Shown here piece after piece: positions 1 through 7,917 of a DNA stretch of 64,000 nucleotides (within the stretch, counting starts at the first letter, position 1; each line of letters starts with the position of its first letter). Under the pieces are notes generated by a model that was not told where the DNA came from, searched no databases, and was given only the letters and a program-made list of their open reading frames with translations. The translations under genes were made by a program, and so were the position numbers. The stretch spans positions 1 through 64,000 of the forward strand of contig JBFKDQ010000014.1 of NCBI GenBank assembly GCA_041619555.1. The letters run 5' to 3'. Origin of the DNA: Oceanococcus sp041619555. Lineage in GTDB: Bacteria > Pseudomonadota > Gammaproteobacteria > Nevskiales > Oceanococcaceae.

Positions 1-1
1 G

Positions 2-427
2 GGGCAGAACAGCACCCTGAGCGAGGACGGCTGGTTCTGTACCAAGGACCTCGGTTATCTGGACGAGGGCGGTTATCTGTTCCTGGAAGGACGCGAAGAT
101 GATGTCATCGTGCGCGGCGGGGAGAATATTTCGCCGGGCGAAATCGAGGACGTGCTGATCAGCCATCCGGCGGTGGCCGATGCCGCGGTGGTGGCGATTC
201 CCGATGAGCAATGGGGCGAAGGCGTGGCGGCGGCGGTGGTCTTGCATGCGCAAATGTCGGTGCCGGAAGAAGAGCTCAAGATGCTGGTGCGAAAGGAACT
301 GCGCTCTTCTCGGGTGCCACAGACCATCGTGTTCAAGGCCGAACTGCCTTACAACGAACTCGGCAAGGTGCTGCGCCGGGTGATCCGGCAGGAATTTGCC
401 GCCAAGTCAGAAGGAGCTGCAGCATGA
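2..427 (+). CDS. AMP-dependent acyl-CoA synthetase/ligase, C-terminal part
   Basis: The reading frame is open from the left edge, so only about the last 141 residues are present. They form the C-terminal lid domain of an ANL-superfamily ligase, which activates a carboxylate with ATP and transfers it to CoA. Visible signatures are the hinge region with DLGYLDEGGY, the GREDD and RGGENISPGEIE segment, and the A10-like GKVLRR stretch whose lysine normally contacts the adenylate. The usual TGD of the hinge reads TKD here. The stop codon overlaps the next start (ATGA), so the two genes are probably translationally coupled. The substrate cannot be judged from this fragment; fatty or aromatic acids are typical. 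Confidence 0.9.
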   Translation, partial: GQNSTLSEDGWFCTKDLGYLDEGGYLFLEGREDDVIVRGGENISPGEIEDVLISHPAVADAAVVAIPDEQWGEGVAAAVVLHAQMSVPEEELKMLVRKELRSSRVPQTIVFKAELPYNELGKVLRRVIRQEFAAKSEGAAA

Positions 428-879
428 GCCAGTTTGTCATCGACAACGAAATCGAAATCAAGGCGCCGGCCGCCGCGGTCTGGCAGGTCATTACCGACTT
501 TGATTCCTATTCCCAGTGGAACCCTTTTGTGGTCCAGGCGCGCTCCAGCTTGCAGCCGGGCGCACCGATCGATATGAAGGTCAAGCTGCTCGGTCCGGTG
601 CAGCGCCAGGTCGAGATCATTCTCGATGTGCGCGAAGGCGAGGGGTTCTCCTATTGCATGAAGCCGTTTCCGCTGGGCGCGCTGTCGAGCCGGCGCAGTC
701 ACGAAATCACCCCGCTGGCCGAAGATCGCTGCCGCTACCGTTCGCATTTCGAGCTGCAGGGCTGGATGATGCCGCTGGTTCGAGGCCTGATGCGTGGGGC
801 GCTGGAACGCGGCTTCGGCAGCATGACCCAGGCCATCGGTCAGCGCGCCGAAGCGCGTGGCTTGGCTCAGGCGGCCTGA
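424..879 (+). CDS. SRPBCC (START-like) domain protein
   Basis: This encodes 151 residues with the N-terminal pattern EIKAPAAAVWQVITDFDSYS followed by a W-N-PF segment, typical of the SRPBCC/polyketide-cyclase-like helix-grip fold. These proteins form a deep hydrophobic pocket and bind lipids, steroids, polyketides or aromatic compounds. No catalytic residues can be assigned. The ATG lies inside the stop of the upstream ligase gene (ATGA overlap), so a role with the same hydrophobic acid or its CoA ester is plausible but inferred. There is no signal peptide, so a cytoplasmic location is expected. Confidence 0.8.
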   Translation: MSQFVIDNEIEIKAPAAAVWQVITDFDSYSQWNPFVVQARSSLQPGAPIDMKVKLLGPVQRQVEIILDVREGEGFSYCMKPFPLGALSSRRSHEITPLAEDRCRYRSHFELQGWMMPLVRGLMRGALERGFGSMTQAIGQRAEARGLAQAA

Positions 880-896
880 GAGCAGGTTCTCACCCA

Positions 897-918
897 GGCG
901 GCCGGCTTGGCGGCCGCC
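897..918. terminator. GC-rich stem-loop between convergent genes
   Basis: Two perfect 7-base arms (GGCGGCC and GGCCGCC) flank an 8-base loop between the SRPBCC stop at 879 and the DUF445 stop at 920. There is no T tract, so this is at best a weak bidirectional terminator or RNA-end stabiliser. Confidence 0.3.
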
Positions 919-919
919 A

Positions 920-2170
920 TCAGAGCGTGGCGAGCTGATCGGCGAACATCACGAACAGCTGGAAGAAGCCGACCGCCATGCCCAGCGCGGCGCCGACCGC
1001 GATCAGCATCCATTCATCCTCCTCGAATGCGGGGCGCAGCATGCCCTCAAAGCGATCCGAGGGTAGGGCGGCGAGCCGGGTGATGATGGTCTGTTTCAGA
1101 TCCATGGCATCTTCGGCGTATTCAACGATGCTGTGCATAGTTTCCGGCAGCTCGGCAACGACGCTGTCGACGATGTCGGACTTGATGTCATTGTAGGTCC
1201 GGCTGCCCATGGTCAGGGCCATGAAGGGCTTGGCCAGGCTCGTGGTTTCATCCAGAACTTCGCCGACGCGGCGCTGGATGAAAGCGAAAAGCTTGTCGGA
1301 ATAGGGCCCCTTGAGCAGGGCTTCAAAGATGTTGGCCGGGGTGATCAGTTCCTTGGAAACCAGGGTGCCGTAGTCGCGGGCTACCTCATCCTGCCGTTTG
1401 TGGAACAGGCCGTGAAAGGTGTAGCCGGCGATTTTCTTCGGCTGTTGCGGCTCGAAGATCATTTTCAGGGCGATCCAGTTGGTGAAATAGCCGACCAGCA
1501 GGCCGGCGAGCGGCAGGATCCAGGCCCCCTTGTAGAACACCCACAGCAGCATCTGGGCAATGCCGAACAGGAAACCGAAAAAGAAACCGGAGCGTTCGAT
1601 GAAACGGAATTCGGGATCGGCAGCTTCCTTGAACATGCGGTTGAGCAGGTTCTTGTCGCGCACCAGTGAGGTGATGACCATCTCGGAAATGTCGAACATG
1701 CGGTCCATGTTGTTGCGGACCTGATCGAGCATTTCATTGACCGTGTCGGGGGCTTCGGCCTTGACCTTGTCGTAGACCCGCTGCTTGATCGTCTCTGGCG
1801 TGGACGCCCAGATCAAGGGGGCGTGTTTCTGCATGATCTTGTCGGTCAGTGGGCCGACGATGCGGTTCAGCGGTTCTTCCAGTTCATCGGCGATGCGATT
1901 GGCGTCCAGGCGCGAGAACATCTCTTCCGGCGACACCAGGTTCTCGGTGATCACGTCAACCGAGATCGAGGCCATCTTGCCCGCACGACGCGGAATGATG
2001 CCCTGCCAGCCCAGCAATGGCGGGATGCCCCAGAAATTCAGCGGATAGAACATCATTTTCACGGCGACAACATTGGTGACGTAACCCACAATGCCGCTGA
2101 TCAGGGGCATCGACAGATAAAGCCAGAAATGGGCGCGGAAATCCGCCAGGATGTGGGTGAGATAGTCCAT
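920..2170 (-). CDS. DUF445 family membrane protein
   Basis: This is a 416-residue membrane protein. An N-terminal hydrophobic segment contains GYVTNVVAVKMMFYP and a second near residue 240 contains GYFTNWIALKMIFEP, the duplicated G-Y-x-T-N-x-x-A-x-K-M-x-F-x-P signature of DUF445. A last hydrophobic segment lies near the C-terminus. Between the membrane parts are long charged helical regions. The family has no agreed biochemical function. The gene starts one base after the stop of the upstream Abi-alpha-like gene on the same strand, so the two probably form an operon. Confidence 0.8.
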   Translation of the reverse strand: MDYLTHILADFRAHFWLYLSMPLISGIVGYVTNVVAVKMMFYPLNFWGIPPLLGWQGIIPRRAGKMASISVDVITENLVSPEEMFSRLDANRIADELEEPLNRIVGPLTDKIMQKHAPLIWASTPETIKQRVYDKVKAEAPDTVNEMLDQVRNNMDRMFDISEMVITSLVRDKNLLNRMFKEAADPEFRFIERSGFFFGFLFGIAQMLLWVFYKGAWILPLAGLLVGYFTNWIALKMIFEPQQPKKIAGYTFHGLFHKRQDEVARDYGTLVSKELITPANIFEALLKGPYSDKLFAFIQRRVGEVLDETTSLAKPFMALTMGSRTYNDIKSDIVDSVVAELPETMHSIVEYAEDAMDLKQTIITRLAALPSDRFEGMLRPAFEEDEWMLIAVGAALGMAVGFFQLFVMFADQLATL

Positions 2171-2171
2171 G

Positions 2172-2888
2172 TCAGATCACCGGTTGCACGCTGTGGCCTT
2201 CGGGCAGGCAGTCGTGCCAGAGGTGACGGCCCAGTTCCGTCGCCCGGATGGTGCGGCGCAGAATGCGGGCCGGAAACTTGAATTCCTTCTCGACCGTTTT
2301 GGCCAGGGCGCGAATGGTCTTGTCGTTGGACATGACCTCGTACTTCACTTCCAGCGACTTGTCTTCGGGGCCGGTCTCCACCAGACCGAGGCGAATCAGA
2401 TGCTCCAGATACTGGGGGATCATCTCCTCCAGGCGGATCGACGCGGAGCGGCCGATATAGGAATAATTGTTGAGCACCCGCTTGATCACCGGGCCGATGG
2501 GCGGGCCGCCCGCGACATGGATCAGCGCATGGGTGGCGCCATCGGACAGGGCCGAGATGATGCGGATTTCGTCCGGCACCAGCTGGCGCAGGATCAGGAT
2601 GTACAGATGCTGGCGGGCGTCTTCCTTGCTCTGCCGGTTGGCCAGATCCACCAGTTCGCCGAGCATTTGCCTGGCCTGGATCGCCGGGTCGGCGATTTCC
2701 GGCGCGGCGGCGGAAAAATTGGAAACCGCCAGATTCATGCGGTCACGCAGCCGGTCGATCAGGGCGTCTTCGGCCAGATCCAGCACGTGGTTGACCTGTT
2801 GACCCATGGGCAGCCGATTCAGCGTGCCGCGCAGGTTCTTCACCAGTTCCGTGGCCTGATTGCTGCGCCATCGGGTCAGTTCCGCCAT
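2172..2888 (-). CDS. Abi-alpha (DUF4393)-like protein
   Basis: This 238-residue protein has no signal peptide. Its middle has an ILRQLVPDEIRIISALSDG stretch, followed by a helical part and a conserved-looking EEMIPQYLEHLIRLGLVE segment. This resembles the Abi-alpha/DUF4393 family, named after a lactococcal abortive-infection protein but widespread in chromosomes. I assign the family from pattern memory only. No defence genes lie nearby, so a phage-resistance role should not be assumed. It is the first gene of a two-gene unit with the DUF445 gene. Confidence 0.5.
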   Translation of the reverse strand: MAELTRWRSNQATELVKNLRGTLNRLPMGQQVNHVLDLAEDALIDRLRDRMNLAVSNFSAAAPEIADPAIQARQMLGELVDLANRQSKEDARQHLYILILRQLVPDEIRIISALSDGATHALIHVAGGPPIGPVIKRVLNNYSYIGRSASIRLEEMIPQYLEHLIRLGLVETGPEDKSLEVKYEVMSNDKTIRALAKTVEKEFKFPARILRRTIRATELGRHLWHDCLPEGHSVQPVI

Positions 2889-3029
2889 GTCTTGATCTCC
2901 GTCCCCGCAGGGCTGATGTTGTTATTTCTGCTGTGCTCAGCGCGCACGCGCATGAGCGATGTTCCGGTTCCGCGCCACCAGTGTACTGCGCCAGAAGGAT
3001 CGCCGGCAGACAGGGATGTCATTGCTGTC

Positions 3030-5147
3030 TTAGAACGTATAGCTCAACTCGATGGACACATGGTCCTTGTCTCGACGGATGTTGTGGCGTGATCCGGCAA
3101 AGCCGCTGTACTGCAGCCGACCGGACACATGCTGGCCAAGAAACCACTCGCTGCCGAGTAGCCATTCCATCCGGTGCTCGATGAAGTTCTGCATCGGTGA
3201 AGGCGCAAAGCCCTCGACGTCATGCTGGAACACCAGATAGGGCTTCAGATTGACGCCGAAAGCGATGTCGTTGTACTCCAACTGGGCGAGCAGGCGATAA
3301 CCCCAGGAGAATTCCGTCACGAACGCATCGGTCTGCTGCGTGGGGTTGAAACTGCGGGTGTCCGGTTGGCCATCCGGCTGGCCGCTGCCATCGGCGCCGC
3401 CGCTGTAATGAGTTCGGTTGGGACTGCTGCCATCGAACTGGATCTGATCCAGGGGCGGCAGGTCCCAGACATGGGTCACGCCCCCCTCAATCAACATGAT
3501 GATCTGTTCCGCCCTGATGAGTGCGGACAACGGATTGGAGTTGCCCAGGATTCGAATGCCGCTGACGGTGAGCTGATCAACCTGCAGGCGTTCATAGCCG
3601 CGAATCAGCTGATTGGCCTGAACCTCATTGCCGCGGTAGCGCGTCTCGGTATAATCCGGCGCGGCATTGCGGGCCCCGGGTACGGTCAGGTCCACGCCCT
3701 GGCTCAGCGGCGTGCTGCTGCCAATGACGATGTCTTCGGCGGGGAAAGCAGGCTGGAGGCCGGCGAATATGATGTCGGGGGCGGAGATCTGGACCGGCAG
3801 ATTGGGGCGGAACGAATATTCTCCCGCCACCGACCATTTGCCGAGGTTGGTGTTGAAGCTCAGCCCGAACATGTGAATGTCTTCCGGGTAGTCGAGAAAC
3901 ACTTTCAGGGTGTCGATAGGCAGCGGTTCACCGCCGCCGGCGGCGGCAAAGCCTTCGCAGTTCACCACCGCATCCGCATAGGCCTGGCCGGTATTGGCGA
4001 TCTCGTTGCGCAGACAGCTCTGATCGGCGGCGAAGACCGACAGATAGGGCAGGCGGCTATGGTAGTTCATGGCATAGAAGCCGAATTCGGTGCCGGTGCC
4101 AACATTTTCGGCGAACCAGTTGATCCGCAGACCGTACTGGCCGCCATCCTGCGGGTGGGCGAAATCCCTGGCCAGCACTTCGGCGGTGACCGAGGTGTCG
4201 GTCAGGAAGGCCGCGGCGGGGTCCTGCAGACGGTTGGTGCCTTGGGGGTCTTCCGGAAACTGGCCCAGCGCGAGGATGGCGTAGGCATCATCCCGGTAAA
4301 GTGGATCAATCTCGCCCAAGAAACTGCCGCCCGGATCGGCGATCACCGGTTTCCAGCCGAACTGATAGAACAGCTCGCCGGTCAGGCCAAGATCCGGGAA
4401 CAGGTCGCCAGAGACCACCGCCATGGGGACCGGCTGGAACAGCTCATTGATCTGCATGCCAGGCTGGCGCAGGCGGCGACCATCCGGAGGATTGATCTCG
4501 CTCAATGAGTTCAGTGCGATCAGATTGGCTTCGCCCCAGCGCAGTTTCTGCTGGCCGAGCGAGGCGCTGAGGATGCGTTCACCAATGAACCAGGAGCCGC
4601 TAACGAGCAAATCGTGGAGTTCGAAGTTCTGTCCCACCAGACCTTCGACATGATTGCCGCGGCGGCTGAATTCTTCCTGGCAGCAGTCGCGATTGCTGGT
4701 CTGCCGATTGAACGGATGATATTCGTCGAAATCCACGTTCACGGCGTCATGAAACGCGATGCCGCGGGCTTTGAAATTGAAGTCGTGCCAGGACATGTTC
4801 AGGTCGGTGGTGAGCTTGATCAGACCGGCAATGAGATCGCCCTGATCGTAGTTCAGATTGCCGTCATCCTGCATGTGGGCGAAAAATGCGCCCGGTGCAT
4901 CCACCAGGCGCTGATTGGGAGCGGGATCGCCGGACAGGGACAGACAATCGTCATCGTCGCATAGATTCGGGTCCAGGTTGAGCTTGGCGATCAGGGCCGG
5001 ATCGCGTTGCTCGATGCGCCAGCCTGCCGCCAGCGTGAGGCGGTTGTTCCAGCTGATGGACAGATCATGAAAATCGAAATCCAGTGCTGAAGCCGAGGTG
5101 CTGCAGACGAGCAGCAAGCCCAGCGCAGCATTCCTGCCATATCCCAT
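3030..5147 (-). CDS. DUF1302 family outer-envelope protein (copy A)
   Basis: This encodes 705 residues. The start at 5147 is chosen because a GGGGGAAAG ribosome site precedes it and it gives a signal peptide with the hydrophobic core LGLLLVCSTSASA; longer in-frame starts do not. The mature part begins LDFDFHDLSISWNNRLTLAAG, typical of DUF1302, and is rich in alternating aromatic strands ending in an aromatic residue (ELSYTF), as in outer-membrane beta-barrels. DUF1302 proteins commonly occur beside DUF1329 proteins, as here, where the DUF1329 gene is divergent 289 bp away. Export or uptake of hydrophobic compounds across the outer membrane is the usual proposal and is inference here. Confidence 0.85.
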   Translation of the reverse strand: MGYGRNAALGLLLVCSTSASALDFDFHDLSISWNNRLTLAAGWRIEQRDPALIAKLNLDPNLCDDDDCLSLSGDPAPNQRLVDAPGAFFAHMQDDGNLNYDQGDLIAGLIKLTTDLNMSWHDFNFKARGIAFHDAVNVDFDEYHPFNRQTSNRDCCQEEFSRRGNHVEGLVGQNFELHDLLVSGSWFIGERILSASLGQQKLRWGEANLIALNSLSEINPPDGRRLRQPGMQINELFQPVPMAVVSGDLFPDLGLTGELFYQFGWKPVIADPGGSFLGEIDPLYRDDAYAILALGQFPEDPQGTNRLQDPAAAFLTDTSVTAEVLARDFAHPQDGGQYGLRINWFAENVGTGTEFGFYAMNYHSRLPYLSVFAADQSCLRNEIANTGQAYADAVVNCEGFAAAGGGEPLPIDTLKVFLDYPEDIHMFGLSFNTNLGKWSVAGEYSFRPNLPVQISAPDIIFAGLQPAFPAEDIVIGSSTPLSQGVDLTVPGARNAAPDYTETRYRGNEVQANQLIRGYERLQVDQLTVSGIRILGNSNPLSALIRAEQIIMLIEGGVTHVWDLPPLDQIQFDGSSPNRTHYSGGADGSGQPDGQPDTRSFNPTQQTDAFVTEFSWGYRLLAQLEYNDIAFGVNLKPYLVFQHDVEGFAPSPMQNFIEHRMEWLLGSEWFLGQHVSGRLQYSGFAGSRHNIRRDKDHVSIELSYTF

Positions 5148-5322
5148 TCTTTCCCCCAAAAGTCCGGTGTCATCGTCGGCATTGTAGACGTTATTCATCA
5201 GCGGTCGGCAAATGGCGCCGCTGATGGCAAGATGCGCAGGGAGAGGTTCAGTGGCGCGTGTCTGGCTTGAGCCCGGCCTGGTAGCGGAAAATGGAGGCAC
5301 TGTCTTTTTTTGCGCTGCAAAC

Positions 5323-5351
5323 TTGACGAAAAAATCAGGCGCCGATAGCTT
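5323..5351 (+). promoter_or_regulatory. Candidate sigma70-type promoter for DUF1329-YCF48-MMPL operon
   Basis: TTGACG (5323-5328) and TAGCTT (5346-5351) are separated by 17 bases, 86 bp before the DUF1329 start. The -35 is good, the -10 weak. The whole 5148-5436 region is the divergent control region for copy A of the DUF1302/DUF1329 set; nothing else is recognisable in it. Confidence 0.35.
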
Positions 5352-5436
5352 GCCTGCGGAGTACAGTCGGTGGGTGGCGTCTGTGCATCGCGCTGGAGCG
5401 GGGCGCCGGCCATCCATGCAAAGGGAGAGTGGGAAG

Positions 5437-6855
5437 ATGAATTTTCGGGGAATCGTATCCGTTGCCACCCTGGTCGCGCTGAGCGGATCGGGACTGGCCG
5501 CGGTGCCGGCCAGTGAGGCCGCCAAGCTGGGTGGGGAACTGACGCCGGTTGGCGCGATTGCGGCTGGTAATGCGGACGGCAGCATTCCGCCCTGGCGTGG
5601 CGAGACCCTGTTCACCCAGGAGCAGAAAGATCTGACCCGCGCGCAGCTCGAAGCCTGGCGGGTCGATGATCCAAAAAAAGTGGAGGAGCTGGTCTACAGC
5701 GAACTGGCCCGGCGCAAGGACGAAATCGGTGATGTGCTGACCCAGGCCATGGTCATTGACCGGGCGAATTATCAGCAGTACGCGGACAAGCTCAGCGCTG
5801 GCCACCAGGCCATGTTTGCGCGCTATGACGACTACAAGATGGTCGTCTATCCCTCGATCCGCACGGCGTTCTATCCCCAGGCCATTTACGAGGCGACCAA
5901 GGCCAATGCGGTGAATGCAGAACTGGTCGGCACCGATGACGTCAATGGTGCCAGCCTGGGCTTTCCATTTCCGATTCCGGGTACCGGCGCCGAGGTGATG
6001 TGGAATCACAAGCTCAAGTACAAGGGGGATGCGGTCAAGCGCTATAACAATCAGGCCATCGTCAAACCTGATGGCAGCTACAAGATTTCGAAATTGATCG
6101 AGGATGTGAAATTCAAGTACGGCAATATCGGTGAGCCGGGCGGCACGGATATCCTGGCGTACTACCTGTCGAACGTCATCGAGCCGGCGCGGGTGGCCGG
6201 TCAGCTGACCCTGGTGCATGAAACCGCCGATGCCGGGGCCGGCGGGCGTCTGGCCTGGATTTTCAACCCGGGCCTGGGGCGGGTGAACCGTGCTCCGGAT
6301 GTGGGGTATGACAACCCTTATATCGGTACGGATGGCGAGCAGTTCAATGATCAGGTCGACGTGTTCAATGGCGCCCTGGATCGGTATGACTGGAAGCTCG
6401 TCGGGCGCAAGGAGATGTACATTCCCTACCACAACTATCAGCTCAACAGCCCGCTGCTGCGCTACGACGACATCATCGGCCCAGGGCATGTGAATCAGGA
6501 TCTGGTGCGCTATGAATTGCACCGGGTCTGGGTGGTGGACGCAACCCTGCGTGAAGGCACCCGCCATCAGTTCGCGCGCCGAACCTTTTACCTCGATGAG
6601 GATTCCTGGTCGATCGCCTCCGTAGACTGCTACGACAATCGCGGTGAATTGTGGAAGATGCAGGAAGCCTATCTGTTGACTCTCCCATTCATTCCTACGG
6701 TGACCGGCGCACCCGAAGCCATTTTCGATCTCAAGAGCGGGCGCTATTTCCTGACCGCGCTGACCAATGAAGACGCGATCAGTGATTTCGAAGTCTCCTA
6801 CAAGGATGCGTATTTCAAGCCGGCCAACCTGAAGCGTCTGGCGCGCAAGCAATAG
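5437..6855 (+). CDS. DUF1329 family exported protein (copy A)
   Basis: This encodes 472 residues with a signal peptide (MNFRGIVSVATLVALSGSG, then AAVPA). The start at 5437 fits the signal peptide and a GGGAGAG site; an in-frame ATG at 5416 would add seven polar residues. DUF1329 features include TPVGAIAAGNADGSIPPW near the N-terminus, FPFPIPGTGAEVMWNH, a repeated YRYE-L-HRVWVVDATLREG region and an RTFYLDEDSW motif near the C-terminus. The fold is related to LolB-like lipid-binding proteins in some family members, which would suit periplasmic handling of a hydrophobic ligand; that is an inference. It is followed by YCF48 after 19 bp and MMPL after a further 23 bp. Confidence 0.85.
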   Translation: MNFRGIVSVATLVALSGSGLAAVPASEAAKLGGELTPVGAIAAGNADGSIPPWRGETLFTQEQKDLTRAQLEAWRVDDPKKVEELVYSELARRKDEIGDVLTQAMVIDRANYQQYADKLSAGHQAMFARYDDYKMVVYPSIRTAFYPQAIYEATKANAVNAELVGTDDVNGASLGFPFPIPGTGAEVMWNHKLKYKGDAVKRYNNQAIVKPDGSYKISKLIEDVKFKYGNIGEPGGTDILAYYLSNVIEPARVAGQLTLVHETADAGAGGRLAWIFNPGLGRVNRAPDVGYDNPYIGTDGEQFNDQVDVFNGALDRYDWKLVGRKEMYIPYHNYQLNSPLLRYDDIIGPGHVNQDLVRYELHRVWVVDATLREGTRHQFARRTFYLDEDSWSIASVDCYDNRGELWKMQEAYLLTLPFIPTVTGAPEAIFDLKSGRYFLTALTNEDAISDFEVSYKDAYFKPANLKRLARKQ

Positions 6856-6874
6856 ATCACCCAGCGGAGGCGGC

Positions 6875-7894
6875 ATGAGTTCGAAACGCATTGCGGCATT
6901 GACGCTGGCCCTGGTCCTCGGTCCGCCAGCCCTGGCGGATACTTCCCTTGCGCCGCGCGCCGCCGAGATCATGCCGAAGGCGGCGCAGAGCATTCTCAAC
7001 GATGTCGTCGCGGTGGAGGATGGTTTTCTGGCCGTCGGTGATCGGGGGCATATTCTGCGCTCCGGCGATGGCCGGGCATGGCAACAGCTTGCAAGCCCGG
7101 TGCAGGCCATGCTCAATCGACTGCGCTTCTTCGATGGTCGACGTGGCTGGGCGGTGGGGCATGATGCGACGGTGCTGGAAACGCGCGATGGCGGGCGCAG
7201 CTGGCGCCTGATTCATTCCGACCCGGCCTGGGGCAAGCCCATGTACGACATCCTGTTTCTGGATGAGCAGCATGGTTTTTTGGTCGGCGCCAACAGCGTG
7301 TTCAAGGAAACCCGGGACGGCGGCGTCAGCTGGGATCTGCTGGAGCCGGATTTCACTCTGCACGGCCTGAATCTGAATGCGATCCTGGCGCTTGCCGACG
7401 GCAGCCTGGTGATCGCCGGGGAAAAGGGCTTGATGGTGCGTTCGCAAGACCGCGGCGCAACCTGGCAGCAGCTGCAGACCCCGTATGCCGGCTCCTTCTT
7501 CGGCATGCTGCCATACCGGAAGCGGGGTGTATTCGTCTTTGGTCTGCGCGGCAATGTCTACGCCGCGCTGGATGTCACCGCCGTTGCGGAACAGGATCCG
7601 ATGGACTGGGATGAGTTCGAGCTGGAAACCGAGACCGACCCCGGTGTGCTGGCGGCGCGCGGCTGGCGTCACTATCCCAATGCCCTGAACGAGAGTCTGT
7701 TCGGCGGCCTGTCGCTCGGGTCGGAGGACGTGCTGCTGGTGGGCGTCAATGGCGCCATGGTGCGCAGCCGTAAGGGCCGCATGCAGGTGATTGAAACCGA
7801 GATCGAGCATACCCTGGCGAATGTGCTGAGGACGGCTGACGGTCTGCTGACGGTCGGTTTTCTGGGGATACAGGCCCTGCCATTCGCGCCTTAG
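6875..7894 (+). CDS. YCF48/BNR-repeat beta-propeller exported protein
   Basis: This encodes 339 residues with a signal peptide ending around LADTSLA. Repeated blade motifs of the type W-VGHDATVLETRDGGRSW and ETRDGGVSWDLLEP, with S/T-x-D-x-G-x-T/S-W Asp-box-like elements, identify a YCF48/Hcf136-type beta-propeller. In cyanobacteria this fold serves photosystem II assembly, which is not relevant here. In heterotrophic proteobacteria it recurs next to DUF1329 and MMPL-type RND proteins, as in this operon. A periplasmic adaptor or scaffold for the transporter is the most sensible inference. Confidence 0.85.
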   Translation: MSSKRIAALTLALVLGPPALADTSLAPRAAEIMPKAAQSILNDVVAVEDGFLAVGDRGHILRSGDGRAWQQLASPVQAMLNRLRFFDGRRGWAVGHDATVLETRDGGRSWRLIHSDPAWGKPMYDILFLDEQHGFLVGANSVFKETRDGGVSWDLLEPDFTLHGLNLNAILALADGSLVIAGEKGLMVRSQDRGATWQQLQTPYAGSFFGMLPYRKRGVFVFGLRGNVYAALDVTAVAEQDPMDWDEFELETETDPGVLAARGWRHYPNALNESLFGGLSLGSEDVLLVGVNGAMVRSRKGRMQVIETEIEHTLANVLRTADGLLTVGFLGIQALPFAP

Positions 7895-7917
7895 CGCGGC
7901 GTCCACGGGAGAGGACA

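Noticed and set aside
2172..2888. Phage-defence island around the Abi-alpha-like gene
   Set aside because: Neighbours are a DUF445 protein and metabolic genes; no restriction, toxin or nuclease genes nearby.
5335..7116. Long open frame antisense to DUF1329 copy A
   Set aside because: Shadow of the DUF1329 frame, which has signal peptide and family motifs.
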